From positions 234,511-298,510 of the forward strand of contig NZ_JAKLTD010000001.1 in assembly GCF_022014235.1 (NCBI RefSeq): a stretch of 64,000 nucleotides of DNA. The letters run 5' to 3'. A model generated the notes under the pieces. That model was not told where the DNA came from and did no database searches. It worked only from the letters and a program-made list of their open reading frames with translations. Shown piece by piece: positions 37,367-46,976 of this stretch; the first letter of the stretch is position 1, and each line of letters begins with the position of its first letter. A program made the position numbers and the translations under genes. The stretch is from Methanothermobacter sp. K4. Its GTDB lineage: Archaea > Methanobacteriota > Methanobacteria > Methanobacteriales > Methanothermobacteraceae.

Positions 37367-38653
37367 ATGAACAAGATTGTTCTTGACGAAAACGAAATAC
37401 CAAAAAAATGGTACAACATCAACCCGGACCTGCCATCACCACTACCCGAACCCAGAAACCCTGAGGGCGGAGAGAACATAGAAAACCTCCCGAGGGTATT
37501 CTCAAGGGGTGTGCTTGAGCAGGAGATGTCAATGGAGCGCTGGATAAAGATCCCCCGTGAGGTCAGAGATGTTTACAAGATGATCGGAAGGCCCACCCCA
37601 CTTTTCAGGGCAAAGGGCCTTGAGGAGATGCTTGACACCCCCGCCAGGATATACTACAAGAGGGAGGATTATTCGCCCACAGGAAGCCACAAATTGAATA
37701 CTGCGATAGCACAGGCATACTATGCCCGTGAAGATGGTGCTGAAAGGCTCACAACAGAAACAGGTGCCGGACAGTGGGGAACAGCTCTCTCACTTGCATG
37801 TTCACTCATGGACCTCCAGTGCAAGGTCTACATGGTCAGGGTTTCCTTCAACCAGAAGCCCTTCAGAAAAACAATAATGCAGCTCTACGGTGGCGAGGTT
37901 GTCCCATCACCAAGTGACCATACCGAATTCGGAAAGAAAATACTCAGCGAAGACCCCGAACACCCAGGATCCCTTGGTATAGCCATATCCGAGGCAATGG
38001 AGGAAGCCCTTCAGTATGAAAACGTTTACTACTCCCTTGGAAGCGTCCTCAACCACGTTCTACTACACCAGACAGTGATAGGTCTTGAAACACAGAAGCA
38101 GCTGGAAATAGCAGGTGAAACACCTGATATCATGATAGGCTGTGTCGGAGGGGGCAGCAACTTTGGTGGGGCAGTTTTCCCATTCATAAAGGATAAAATT
38201 GATGGTAAACTCGACTGTGAATTCATAGCAGCTGAACCAAAATCATGTCCAACCCTCACCCAGGGAGAATACCGGTACGACTTCGGTGACACGGCGGGGA
38301 TGACACCACTCCTCAAGATGTACACACTCGGCCACGACTTTGTACCCCCCTCCGTGCACGCAGGCGGTCTGAGGTACCATGGAATGTCGCCACAGGTTGC
38401 ACTCCTTGTGAGGGAGGGCATCGTCAAGGCCAGAGCCGTTGCACAGCATGAAATATTTGAGAGCGGTGTTAAATTCGCAAAGGCCGAGGGAGTGGTCCCC
38501 GCACCAGAAACATGCCACGCCATAAGTGTTGCCATGGAGGAGGCCAGGAAGTGCAGAGAGACCGGTGAGGAAAAAACAATAGTTGTGAGCTTCTCGGGCC
38601 ACGGGCTCCTGGACCTCCAGGGTTATGGGGACTATCTTGAGGGCAAAATCTAA
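37367..38653 (+). CDS. trpB2: Tryptophan synthase beta chain, TrpB2 type
   Basis: A 428-residue PLP enzyme of the TrpB2 (long, TrpEb_2) class that joins indole and serine without needing TrpA activation. [35 protein letters not shown] with the PLP lysine, [28 protein letters not shown] and [10 protein letters not shown] are all present. The N-terminal 85 residues are longer than in TrpB1. AAGGTGATACC is the ribosome site. It stands alone, away from any trp operon, behind a TRP box. Confidence 0.94.
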   Translation: MNKIVLDENEIPKKWYNINPDLPSPLPEPRNPEGGENIENLPRVFSRGVLEQEMSMERWIKIPREVRDVYKMIGRPTPLFRAKGLEEMLDTPARIYYKREDYSPTGSHKLNTAIAQAYYAREDGAERLTTETGAGQWGTALSLACSLMDLQCKVYMVRVSFNQKPFRKTIMQLYGGEVVPSPSDHTEFGKKILSEDPEHPGSLGIAISEAMEEALQYENVYYSLGSVLNHVLLHQTVIGLETQKQLEIAGETPDIMIGCVGGGSNFGGAVFPFIKDKIDGKLDCEFIAAEPKSCPTLTQGEYRYDFGDTAGMTPLLKMYTLGHDFVPPSVHAGGLRYHGMSPQVALLVREGIVKARAVAQHEIFESGVKFAKAEGVVPAPETCHAISVAMEEARKCRETGEEKTIVVSFSGHGLLDLQGYGDYLEGKI

Positions 38654-38787
38654 AGGCCCATTAATCCTTCAGGAGCAGCTGGCTTAACCCGGCCTTATGT
38701 GATGTGAAGCTCAGGCTGACTTCGGCCAGTGCCCCCTATCTTCTTCTTCAATACATATAAATACCATCACAACCTACACTAGATTAG

Positions 38788-38817
38788 TTTATATCAATCT
38801 TTAATTTATATCAATCT
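38788..38817 (+). promoter_or_regulatory. Duplicated TATA element
   Basis: TTTATATCAATCT occurs at 38788-38800 and again at 38805-38817, 17 bases apart, directly before the ribosome site (AAGGTGATC) of the small membrane protein. The first copy is at promoter distance from the start. The second would be at the transcription start or could drive a leaderless message. Confidence 0.55.
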
Positions 38818-38832
38818 CATCAAGGTGATCTG

Positions 38833-39120
38833 ATGGACTACAGGAACATCGTTATCGGTGCCATGATCCTTATCATAGCACTGATGGTCGGTTTCAATGT
38901 TGCCCTGTACATGGGGGCCCAGGAACAGAACGTAACCCAGCTGGACTGGGCTGACAATGCAACAACAGATATGAGTTTTGCAAATGAATCCCCCGCGCCG
39001 GTCAGTACCGACAACACGAAAACAACCACAAAGAGAACCAGAACAAACATCACACCCGGTGAAGGAAACACCACAGAACCTGAAGAACCCGAACCACCGG
39101 CTCAAAATCAAACCACATAA
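38833..39120 (+). CDS. Small membrane-anchored Thr-rich protein
   Basis: A 95-residue protein with one N-terminal membrane helix (IVIGAMILIIALMVGFNVALYMG). A hydrophilic tail follows, rich in Thr, Asn, Pro and Glu and ending EPEEPEPPAQNQTT. The tail has several N-x-T/S sequons and would face the outside if the helix is a signal anchor. No family is recognised. It ends 12 bases before the Fae-Hps gene with a GGAGGATC site between, so the two are probably co-transcribed. Confidence 0.75.
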   Translation: MDYRNIVIGAMILIIALMVGFNVALYMGAQEQNVTQLDWADNATTDMSFANESPAPVSTDNTKTTTKRTRTNITPGEGNTTEPEEPEPPAQNQTT

Positions 39121-39132
39121 GGAGGATCAATA

Positions 39133-40353
39133 TTGTACAGAATAGGTGAAGCACTCATAGGAAGCGGTAACGAGGTCGCCCATATAGATCTCATCATAGG
39201 TGATAAGGAGGGAAACGCAGGGGCTGCCTTTGCAAATGGCCTCACCACCCTCTCCCTCGGCCACACACCACTTCTATCGGTTATACGGCCCAACCTCATG
39301 ACAAAACCCGCGACCCTCATAGTACCCAAGGTTACGGTGAGCTGCCTTGAGGACGCCGATAAGGTTTTCGGATCAGCCCAGATAGCAGTTGCCCGTGCAG
39401 TTGCCGATGCAGTTGAGGAGGGAATAATCCCCGAGGAAAAGGTTGAGGACCTCGTGGTAATTGTCAGTGTATTCATACACCCCGAGGCAGAGGACTACCG
39501 CAAGATATACCAGTACAACTACGGGGCAACCAAACTAGCCCTCAGAAGGGCCATGGAGAACTACCCCTCAGCCAGAAAGGTCCTCAGTGAAAAGGACCGT
39601 GGAAGTCATCCCATCATGGGCTTCAGGGCAGTCAGACTCTGGAACCCCCCCTACCTGCAGGTTGCCCTTGACCTTGACAGTATGGAGGGGATGGAGAGGA
39701 TCATTGACGCTCTCCCCAACAGGGAAAGGATACTCCTCGAGGCCGGAACACCGCTTGTCAAGAAGTTCGGTGTTGGTGTTGTAAGCAGGATAAGGGAGCT
39801 TCGAAGGGACGCGTTCATAATAGCCGACCTCAAAACCCTTGACGTTGGCAGGATAGAGGTTAAAATGGCTGCAGATGAGACTGCTGATGCCGTGGCCATA
39901 TCAGGTCTTGGAACCGTTGAATCCATTGAGAAGGCCATCCACGAGGCCCAGAAGCAGGGCATATACTCCATACTGGACATGATGAATGTTGAAAACTTCG
40001 TTGATAAACTCAGGGGCCTCAGATACAAGCCAGACATCGTCCTCCTCCACAGAAATGTGGACCTTGAAACCCTCAGGGCAGAGCGTGGAGAGGACATTGG
40101 TGAAATGAGCGAATGGGGTAATATCAGGGAAATAAAGGATATACTCGGTCCCAGGGGCCTTGTGGCTGTTGCGGGCGGTATAACGCCCTCCAAGATGCAG
40201 GAGGCCCTTGATAGTGGCGCCGACATAATAGTGGTTGGAAGGTACATAATCGGCTCAAGGGATGTGAGGAGGGCAGCCGAGGACTTCCTGGAGCACATGC
40301 CCCAGGATCCCGACACCATGAGACTGCCCCTTGACGAGGACGAGTCAATCTAG
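39133..40353 (+). CDS. fae-hps: Fae-Hps fusion: formaldehyde-activating enzyme / 3-hexulose-6-phosphate synthase
   Basis: A 406-residue bifunctional protein. Residues 1 to about 160 are Fae ([40 protein letters not shown]), which condenses formaldehyde with tetrahydromethanopterin. Residues about 175-406 are an orotidine-decarboxylase-fold Hps ([43 protein letters not shown]) that makes or cleaves hexulose 6-phosphate. In methanogens it is thought to run toward ribulose 5-phosphate plus formaldehyde for pentose supply. The start is TTG with a GGAGGATC site. Confidence 0.93.
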   Translation: MYRIGEALIGSGNEVAHIDLIIGDKEGNAGAAFANGLTTLSLGHTPLLSVIRPNLMTKPATLIVPKVTVSCLEDADKVFGSAQIAVARAVADAVEEGIIPEEKVEDLVVIVSVFIHPEAEDYRKIYQYNYGATKLALRRAMENYPSARKVLSEKDRGSHPIMGFRAVRLWNPPYLQVALDLDSMEGMERIIDALPNRERILLEAGTPLVKKFGVGVVSRIRELRRDAFIIADLKTLDVGRIEVKMAADETADAVAISGLGTVESIEKAIHEAQKQGIYSILDMMNVENFVDKLRGLRYKPDIVLLHRNVDLETLRAERGEDIGEMSEWGNIREIKDILGPRGLVAVAGGITPSKMQEALDSGADIIVVGRYIIGSRDVRRAAEDFLEHMPQDPDTMRLPLDEDESI

Positions 40354-40371
40354 CCAAGAAGAGGGTTGCAT

Positions 40372-40956
40372 ATGATAGTGGGTATATGTGGAAGCCCCAG
40401 GAAACAGGCCACCCATTACGTGCTTGAAAGGGCCCTTGAAACACTGGAGGATGAAGGGTTTGAAACCGAGTTCTTCACTGTGAGGGGTAAGAACATCTCA
40501 CCCTGCAGGCACTGTGACTACTGCCTCAGAAACAGGGAGTGCGTGCTGAAGGACGACATGTACCCACTCTACGACCTCCTGAGGGGGGCCCACGGAATCA
40601 TAATTGCAACCCCTGTCTACAATGGTGGTGTCAGCGCCCAGGTGAAGGCTATAATGGACCGCTGCCGGGCTCTGGGTGCAGAGGACTACGACTCCCTCAG
40701 GGGTAAGGTGGGTATGGGCATAGCTGTTGGTGGTGACAGGTGCGGGGGGCAGGAACCTGCCCTCATGCAGATACACACCTTCTATATCCTCAACGGGGTA
40801 ATACCAGTAAGTGGGGGGTCCTTCGGAGCGAACCTTGGTGCATGTCTCTGGTCAAGGGACAGTTTGGAGGGCGTTAAGGAGGACTCCTATGGGTTAAAAA
40901 CCCTTGATAAAACCCTCAAAATGTTTAAAAGGTTTCTGAATTTCCAGAACCCATAA
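40372..40956 (+). CDS. Iron-sulfur flavoprotein (Isf family)
   Basis: A 194-residue flavodoxin-fold reductase. VGICGSPRKQATHYVLERAL binds FMN phosphate. CRHCDYCLRNREC gives the compact C-x2-C-x2-C-x4-C motif that holds a 4Fe-4S cluster in methanogen Isf proteins. IIATPVYNGGVSAQVKAIMDRCRAL completes the flavin site. Isf proteins accept electrons from ferredoxin and may reduce O2 or H2O2. The ATG with GAGGGTT is preferred to an upstream in-frame TTG. Confidence 0.88.
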   Translation: MIVGICGSPRKQATHYVLERALETLEDEGFETEFFTVRGKNISPCRHCDYCLRNRECVLKDDMYPLYDLLRGAHGIIIATPVYNGGVSAQVKAIMDRCRALGAEDYDSLRGKVGMGIAVGGDRCGGQEPALMQIHTFYILNGVIPVSGGSFGANLGACLWSRDSLEGVKEDSYGLKTLDKTLKMFKRFLNFQNP

Positions 40957-41032
40957 AATTTACTTATTATCGTTACCCTCTGACCCAAAGGCTTATTTAA
41001 GGCACCGCCAGATCTATTTTTCCGGTGATTCA

Positions 41033-42589
41033 ATGGCATCTTCAGGTACCTCCAAACTTCTAAAGGGCAGCTTCTTTATAATAATCGGCAACCTCCTTTT
41101 CAGGGTGGGTGGATACGTCTACCGGGTTCTAATGACACGTCTCCTTGGACCCGAGGGCTACGGGCTCCTGGGACTGACACTCCCATTCCAGGGTATATTC
41201 CAGATACTGGCCGCTGGGGGGCTTCCACCGGCAATAGCCAAGTATGTAGCCCAGCACCGGGCCCTCAAGGAGGATGAAATGGCCAGGCAAGTTGTTGTAA
41301 CCTCACTGAAGGTCATGATATTCCTTGGTCTGACCTTCTCCCTCGTAATGTTCTTCACAGCCCCCTGGCTCGCAAACCAGTTCTTCCATAAACCAGCAGC
41401 CCAGTACCCCCTGCAGGCTGTTGCACTCATAACACCCTTCAGTGTAATAGTGGGGGCCTTCAGGGGCGCATTTCAGGGTATATACCGGATGGAGTATGTG
41501 GTGGTTACAAGGGCTGTTGAGCAGGTTTTCATGATAATCCTCGCAGTTGTCCTTGTGATGGCAGGCTTCTATGCAGCAGGGGCGGTCATGGGTACCGCAA
41601 TGGGTTTTCTTGCCTCGGCCATATCCGCCATTCTGATATTTAAAAGGCTGATGAACAGCTACTTCCCACCTGCCCCCCCGGAAAAGAGGCTGACCATCAG
41701 GGAGGAGCTGGGACTTGTCAGGGTGCTTCTCTCATTTTCCATCCCCGTTATAATCACCGCCCTCTCTGAGATGGCAATATATGATATAAGTGTATTTGTG
41801 ATAGGTGTGTTCATGGCAACAACCTCTGTGGGGTACTACACTGCGGCTGATCCCATTGCAAGACTCCCCCTTGTAATATCCCTCTCTGTGGCAACCGCTG
41901 TTCTTCCTGCGGCATCAGAGGCCTTCGCTCTGAAGGACAGGAGGCTCCTTGAAACCTACATTGTACAGTCATACAGGGTTGTGACTCTCCTTGTGCTCCC
42001 TATGTGTGTTGGCATAGCCGTCTTCTCAGAGCCCCTCCTTGAACTTCTATTTGGGAGCAACTTCATCTTCGGTGCTGGTGCCCTGAGCATACTGGTTGTT
42101 GGGATGAGCTTCTACACCCTTTTCATGATATCCTCAAGCATCGCCCAGGGAATAGGGTATCCCCGTCTTCCAATGTACGTGCTGGTTGCTGGAACTGTCA
42201 TAAACCTTGCACTGAACGTTGTCCTCGTACCTTTACTTGGAATCGAAGGGGGAGCCCTTGCAACAACAATTGCTGCCCTTATCATAATGATCGTTATTCT
42301 CTGGAAGACCTCAGAGATAACCGGTGTGAAGCCCCCGGGCCTCTCACTTCTCAGGATAGGATTCGCATCAGGGGTTATGGGGGTCTTCATGCTGCTCCTT
42401 CCCCAGACCATAATGGGGCTCCTTCTGGCAATCCTGCTCAGTCCCCTGGTTTACGGTGCGAGCCTCCTCATTGCAGGGGGTGTTGAGAAGAGAGATGTGA
42501 GGCTTTTGAGGAAGTTTGCATCAAGGATGGGCTCCCTTTCAGGACCCGTGAACAGGGTGGCTGATTTTATGGATCGATGGGCAAGGTGA
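41033..42589 (+). CDS. MOP-superfamily polysaccharide flippase
   Basis: A 518-residue membrane protein with about 14 hydrophobic segments. The N-terminus (KLLKGSFFIIIGNLLFRVGGYVYRVLMTRLLGPEGYGLLGLTLPFQG) matches the SpoVB/Wzx type of lipid-linked oligosaccharide flippase. It would move an undecaprenyl- or dolichyl-type lipid-linked precursor for pseudomurein or surface glycan. It stands alone with the ModE-like gene next downstream. Confidence 0.88.
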   Translation: MASSGTSKLLKGSFFIIIGNLLFRVGGYVYRVLMTRLLGPEGYGLLGLTLPFQGIFQILAAGGLPPAIAKYVAQHRALKEDEMARQVVVTSLKVMIFLGLTFSLVMFFTAPWLANQFFHKPAAQYPLQAVALITPFSVIVGAFRGAFQGIYRMEYVVVTRAVEQVFMIILAVVLVMAGFYAAGAVMGTAMGFLASAISAILIFKRLMNSYFPPAPPEKRLTIREELGLVRVLLSFSIPVIITALSEMAIYDISVFVIGVFMATTSVGYYTAADPIARLPLVISLSVATAVLPAASEAFALKDRRLLETYIVQSYRVVTLLVLPMCVGIAVFSEPLLELLFGSNFIFGAGALSILVVGMSFYTLFMISSSIAQGIGYPRLPMYVLVAGTVINLALNVVLVPLLGIEGGALATTIAALIIMIVILWKTSEITGVKPPGLSLLRIGFASGVMGVFMLLLPQTIMGLLLAILLSPLVYGASLLIAGGVEKRDVRLLRKFASRMGSLSGPVNRVADFMDRWAR

Positions 42590-42629
42590 TGGCATAAGAA
42601 TATAAAGAACAAGATCCATAGGTTCTACA

Positions 42630-43301
42630 ATGAGCTTCAGCTGCAGAATCACCATTGACGGAACCGAAGTCCCCGTGGATGAGAGGAGGTTCAAACTTCT
42701 CAGGCTGATCCAGAGCAGGGGTTCCATAAGCAAAGCAGCAGAGGAGACAGGTATTCCCTACCGCAGCGCCCTTGCATATATAAGGAACCTTGAGGAACTC
42801 CTTGGTGAAGAGGTTGTAGAAACCAGAAGGGGTGGAAAGGGGGGTGGTGGAGGTAGCAGACTCACAGAAACAGGTATCAGGGTTGTCCTGGAGTATCTTA
42901 AATTAAAGAGGGCCCTTGAAAGGCAGATTTCCAGTAACGAAATTCAGGGAACTGTTGAGGAGATTTCAGGGGATGGTTCAAGAATAAGGGTGGGAAATTC
43001 CCTACTGGAGGCGCCAATGGTTGAGGGGTTATCCCCTGGGGATGAGGTTATACTACTCGTTGACCCTGAGGATATTGTGCTCATGGGTGAAAGGTATGAT
43101 ACCAGCATGAGGAACATCATTCCAGGAACTGTTACAGGCCTTGAACTGGAGGGGGACATTGTGACTGTCAGAATCAATGCAGGTGACATTAAACTCAAAA
43201 CCCGGATAACACGTGAATCCCAGAGGAAACTGAAACTGAACCCTGGATCCGATGTATATGCGGGTTTTAAGGCTGTTGCTGTTACTGTTCTTAAGATATG
43301 A
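42630..43301 (+). CDS. ModE-like regulator with molbindin domains
   Basis: A 223-residue protein. Residues about 15-100 form a LysR-like winged helix of the ModE type (RFKLLRLIQSRGSISKAAEETGIPYRSALAYIRNLEELLGEEVVETRRGGKGGGGG). Residues about 105-160 and 165-223 are two TOBE/Mop-like beta domains (ENEIQGTVEEI-type start and NIIPGTVTGLELEGDIVTVRINAG). The layout is that of E. coli ModE, which binds molybdate or tungstate. Methanothermobacter needs both metals for formylmethanofuran dehydrogenases. No mod transporter is adjacent. Confidence 0.87.
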   Translation: MSFSCRITIDGTEVPVDERRFKLLRLIQSRGSISKAAEETGIPYRSALAYIRNLEELLGEEVVETRRGGKGGGGGSRLTETGIRVVLEYLKLKRALERQISSNEIQGTVEEISGDGSRIRVGNSLLEAPMVEGLSPGDEVILLVDPEDIVLMGERYDTSMRNIIPGTVTGLELEGDIVTVRINAGDIKLKTRITRESQRKLKLNPGSDVYAGFKAVAVTVLKI

Positions 43302-43320
43302 ATGATTGGTGGTGATTTAA

Positions 43321-43551
43321 TTGAAGATCATTGTGGATCCAGATAAATGCACCGGATGCGGTGAGTGCCGTGAGGCTTGTCCCAAGGGGGGCAGGATATG
43401 GACCATAGACAGGAGAAAACCTGCCAGAGCCTCAAACCTTGAATTCTGCCACCAGTGCATGATATGTGCAAGTAAATGTCCTGAAGGCGCAATAAGGATC
43501 ATAAGGGATGATAACTATGAGAAGAAGTCTGAAGACCAGGGAAACCCTTGA
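43321..43551 (+). CDS. 2[4Fe-4S] ferredoxin
   Basis: A 76-residue dicluster ferredoxin. The first cluster motif is CTGCGECREACP (C10, C13, C16, C20) and the second is CHQCMICASKCP. The spacer between motifs is longer than in clostridial ferredoxins, and the C-terminus is short and charged. The TTG start is preceded by GGTGGTGAT. It overlaps the start of hisB by about 35 bases. Confidence 0.9.
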   Translation: MKIIVDPDKCTGCGECREACPKGGRIWTIDRRKPARASNLEFCHQCMICASKCPEGAIRIIRDDNYEKKSEDQGNP

Positions 43552-44092
43552 AACCCATGTGAAGGTTGATCTGAACCTTGATGGCAGTGGAAGGTCAAAT
43601 GTAAATACGGGCCTTGGATTCCTTGACCACATGCTTGGATCACTGGCCCGTCACGGGCTTATGGACCTTGAGGTGGAGGCAAGGGGTGATCTGGAGGTGG
43701 ACGACCACCACACGGTTGAGGATGTTGCGCTGACACTGGGTGAGGCCCTCAGGGAGGCCCTTGGTGATGGGAAGGGTATAAGGAGAATGGCCCATGCAAT
43801 GGTCCCAATGGATGAGTCCCTGGCCACAGTTGCACTGGACCTGGGTGGAAGACCCTACACGGTACTTGAACTTGAGTTCAGTGGTGCCAGGATTGGGGAT
43901 GTAACATCAGATAATATAGGGCATTTCTTTGAGTCATTTGCGGCTTCTGCGGCCATCAACATCCATGCGTCTGTCAGGGGAAGTAACGACCACCATAAGG
44001 CCGAGGCACTCTTCAAGGCACTTGCAATGGCACTTAGGGATGCTGTACGTGTTGAACACGATATGATTCCAAGCACAAAGGGCAGATTATAG
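43517..44092 (+). CDS. hisB: Imidazoleglycerol-phosphate dehydratase
   Basis: The 191-residue enzyme of histidine synthesis has the two-fold repeated metal-binding histidine motifs: GFLDHMLGSLARHG, DDHHTVEDVALTLGEAL, DNIGHFFESFA and GSNDHHKAEALFKALA. It is monofunctional, without the HisB phosphatase domain. An in-frame ATG at 43508 adds three residues, but the one at 43517 has a GGGATGAT site. Overlap with the ferredoxin gene implies translational coupling. Confidence 0.94.
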   Translation: MRRSLKTRETLETHVKVDLNLDGSGRSNVNTGLGFLDHMLGSLARHGLMDLEVEARGDLEVDDHHTVEDVALTLGEALREALGDGKGIRRMAHAMVPMDESLATVALDLGGRPYTVLELEFSGARIGDVTSDNIGHFFESFAASAAINIHASVRGSNDHHKAEALFKALAMALRDAVRVEHDMIPSTKGRL

Positions 44093-44359
44093 AGAATCTG
44101 CAGAGAATGTGTGGATGACAACATGCTCCTGAAGTAAGTTCATTATTGCATCTTATCGTTTCTCAGTATGTGAATCAAGGATATTCTCACAGGTCATTGC
44201 AGATAGGGATTCTTATGTTATGGATGCAATTTTATTAAACAGTTTTCACTTAAATTTATACAGATACAGCTTGCAGTTTACGGCTGATGATATTAGCCAG
44301 TCTGCGTCACAATCCATCACGGAAGAATCTTATTAAAAAATTTAAGGGGGGTAACTGCT

Positions 44360-45133
44360 TTGTGTGAACTTCTGGGGTTCTGTTTTAACAGAAAAGTGGA
44401 ACCATCCTTTTCCCTCAGGGGTTTCAGGATGAGGTCAGAGTATAATCCTCACGGCTGGGGGCTGGCCTTCTATCCAGATAAATCGGTACAGGTTTACAAA
44501 GAGCCCTGCCCATCAAAGGAGAGTCCCCTGTCACAGTTCCTGGAGAACTATGAACCCATAAGTTCCAGGATCATAATATCCCATATACGTTGGATAAGCA
44601 GGGGGGATAAGTCCCACAGAAACACACACCCCTTCCAGAGGGAATGGGATGGAAGGGACTATGTGTTCGCCCACAACGGCACCCTCGACATGAATAACCC
44701 TGAGGGTGGAAGGTATAAGCCCGTTGGAACAACTGACTCCGAGATCGCATTCTGCCACATAATGAACCGCATCAGTGATGAGGGCATTAAATTCCGGGAT
44801 GATGGGGATTACAAGTGGCTCCGGGGTGTCATGAAGGAGATCAACGGGCTTGGGAATTTTAACTGTCTCCTCTCTGATGGTACGCACCTCTTCTCCTATC
44901 ATGACATAAAAGGATACAATGGCCTCCGCCAGTTGCATCGAAAGGCGCCCTACGGTCCTGTTGAACTCCTTGATGATGATTACCAGATAGACCTCGCCCA
45001 CGAGAAGAAGCCTGACCAGGAGGGTTACATCATCGCAAGCAGACCATTAACCAGTGAAAAATGGGAGGCCTTCATTCCAGGGGAATTGAGAGTTTACAGA
45101 GATGGGAAGTTAATCTGCAGGGTCAGCGAGTAA
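44360..45133 (+). CDS. Class II glutamine amidotransferase (YafJ-like)
   Basis: A 257-residue Ntn-type glutaminase. The TTG start is followed directly by the nucleophile Cys2 (MCELLGFCFN), so removal of Met exposes it. NPHGWGLAFYP, SHIRWISRGDKSHRNTHPFQRE, FAHNGTLD and PVGTTDSEIAFCHIM form the glutamine site, as in the YafJ/GATase_4 group. No synthase domain is attached, so the ammonia acceptor is unknown. GGGGGGTAAC is the ribosome site. The 267-base gap before it holds no gene that I can see. Confidence 0.87.
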   Translation: MCELLGFCFNRKVEPSFSLRGFRMRSEYNPHGWGLAFYPDKSVQVYKEPCPSKESPLSQFLENYEPISSRIIISHIRWISRGDKSHRNTHPFQREWDGRDYVFAHNGTLDMNNPEGGRYKPVGTTDSEIAFCHIMNRISDEGIKFRDDGDYKWLRGVMKEINGLGNFNCLLSDGTHLFSYHDIKGYNGLRQLHRKAPYGPVELLDDDYQIDLAHEKKPDQEGYIIASRPLTSEKWEAFIPGELRVYRDGKLICRVSE

Positions 45134-45343
45134 AACATCTGACCACTGGTAAGCTGCAGCTCATTATTTCCAGCGAGCCAGGTCATCCTATTACACATTT
45201 TCATTATAGTATTCAAATGCCGCGGGACCCTAATGTGCAGCCATGGAGTATACACACTCTGGAACTATAAGTATAACTGCAAAGTGAGAATTAAAATCCT
45301 AATTAAAAGGCTCATGCATCAGAAAAAATAAGTGGTTGAAGAT

Positions 45344-46174
45344 CTATTCTGGCTTGGCCAGAAGATCCGTCTTGCTAAGTGTTTCGCCTTCCTTACCGTG
45401 TGGTGTTCTAAGCACGGTGTCGTTGGCCTTTTCGATTTCCCTTGCTTCAACTGCAAGTCTGGCAGCTGCAGATAGCATTTCGTGTGCTGAGGCAACGATT
45501 GGTATGTACTGGTCAGGGTCCTGTACCATGAAGCAGCCCCTCACGTCTATGTCAGCCACCTTGGTTGCTATCTCATATGCAGCCATTGCCTTGGCCTTTG
45601 CATATGGGTTTGTGTAGCCTGCTGCTTCAACCGCCTTATCTGTGTCTATTACCACCTGTGGAAGTTCAGGTGACTTTCCGGATTCAACATCCGCGATCAT
45701 TGCATCGATTGTGTTCTGCACAACCCTGTATGCTCCTGTGAATGCAAGAACCTTTATAACGTCGGAGTTGAAGGATGCCATCTCTGTTGGGTCCAGGAAC
45801 TCCCTTCTTGCCCCTATCATGGGGTCTGCCTTGACTATTATGTATCCAAGTCCCTGCTCCTCTATTTCATCCTTGACCCTGAGGCCGGGTGCGTCACCTA
45901 TTATCATGGCTGGAACATCAGCCTCTGACAGGAGCTCCCTTGCCTTTGCAGGGCCTGGTGCACCAGGGTTTGGGCTTATGAATATAACAAAGTCCCTATC
46001 CATTTCAAGCATGGTTGGTACTGCCCTCTCGATTTCATCGGGGTTCATCTTTGCACCTGAACCCACGACACAGACATCGATGTTTGGCCTGTCTGCCCTC
46101 TCATCAAGTAACAGGTCCAGCACAGGTGAGGTCCCGATGTTACCACATTTTATTATACCAATTTTTACAACCAT
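45344..46174 (-). CDS. mtd: F420-dependent methylenetetrahydromethanopterin dehydrogenase
   Basis: The 276-residue Mtd oxidises or reduces the methenyl/methylene-H4MPT couple with F420, a core step of CO2-to-methane reduction. MVVKIGIIKCGNIGTSPVLDLLLDERADR is the diagnostic N-terminus. VVGSGAKMNPDEIE and ISPNPGAPGPAKARELL carry cofactor-binding loops, and LDPTEMASFNSDVIKVLAFTGAYR follows. The CTGGTGATC ribosome site and a TATA near 46203-46214 fit a strong promoter. Hmd and its paralogs form the alternative H2-dependent route, and one paralog lies at the left edge of this window. Confidence 0.97.
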   Translation of the reverse strand: MVVKIGIIKCGNIGTSPVLDLLLDERADRPNIDVCVVGSGAKMNPDEIERAVPTMLEMDRDFVIFISPNPGAPGPAKARELLSEADVPAMIIGDAPGLRVKDEIEEQGLGYIIVKADPMIGARREFLDPTEMASFNSDVIKVLAFTGAYRVVQNTIDAMIADVESGKSPELPQVVIDTDKAVEAAGYTNPYAKAKAMAAYEIATKVADIDVRGCFMVQDPDQYIPIVASAHEMLSAAARLAVEAREIEKANDTVLRTPHGKEGETLSKTDLLAKPE

Positions 46175-46342
46175 TAGATCACCAGAATCTTATTATTTTG
46201 CACCTTATTAAGTATTTTATGATTTAAAGATTATGATTAAGCTTTTATATGAGTAGTATATTTTTTACCTTTTCTGGGATCATGATGATTAAAATTTAAA
46301 TTATATATAATATTTTAATCATTTAATTTAATATTGGGTTTA

Positions 46343-46756
46343 TTAATCCTCCTCCCTTTCAACCACAAGAACGTTGCCTGTGAATATTTTTGAGAAGATC
46401 TCCCTCCTTATCCTGATCCTCCCCATGGCAGGGTCAGCCAGTGTGATGTTTCTATCATCAACCGAAAGAACAACGGTGTAGTGTGACGTGTCCCCGTACC
46501 TTACAAATGCTATGTGGTTCCTCCTCAGATCCGATATCTCCATCCTGACACCCCTTGCACTCAACCCCTTCGAGGTTGCTGCGAGTATCAGACCATACAT
46601 GGTGGTCCCTGATTCGTCTGTGCCTGCAAGCTCCGCCAGTTCTGCCTCACTGCAGTGAACTCCAAGGTTTCTGAGAACCGTGGCAAGTGCCGCGGGACCG
46701 CAGCTGTGGCCGCTGCTCTGCCTCACTATAACCTCATCACCCAGAGACGATTTCAT
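46343..46756 (-). CDS. C39-type cysteine peptidase-like protein
   Basis: A 137-residue stand-alone C39 domain. The nucleophile Cys is in VRQSSGHSCGPAALATVLRNLG, the His in SHYTVVLSVDDRNITLADPAMGR, and the Asp in DPA. There is no signal peptide or ABC exporter, so it is not a typical bacteriocin-processing enzyme. The longer frame (to 46789) is rejected because a perfect GGAGGT lies 7 bases before the ATG at 46756, and a TATA-like TAATTTATTAT sits just upstream of the predicted RNA start. Confidence 0.8.
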   Translation of the reverse strand: MKSSLGDEVIVRQSSGHSCGPAALATVLRNLGVHCSEAELAELAGTDESGTTMYGLILAATSKGLSARGVRMEISDLRRNHIAFVRYGDTSHYTVVLSVDDRNITLADPAMGRIRIRREIFSKIFTGNVLVVEREED

Positions 46757-46976
46757 ATCAAAAACCTCCATATTAATACCAGTTTTCATAATAAATTATT
46801 AATTATTATTAATAAATGTATATGATCAGAGTGAAACAGAAACCCATGAGCTCATATAACGCATGGTGGTCCTGCTTCAAATGAAAAAGAGGTTGGAAGA
46901 GCAGCGAGGAAATACCCTGACCATCGCCAAGAATAGGGGTTCCTCAAAGAATTAATGGCCTGAAGGTATCCATCAG

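Noticed and set aside
46864..46962. A 32-codon frame on the + strand (MVVLLQMKKRLEEQ...)
   Set aside because: It has no ribosome site or promoter spacing and is too short to judge; it could be a gene remnant, but nothing supports it.
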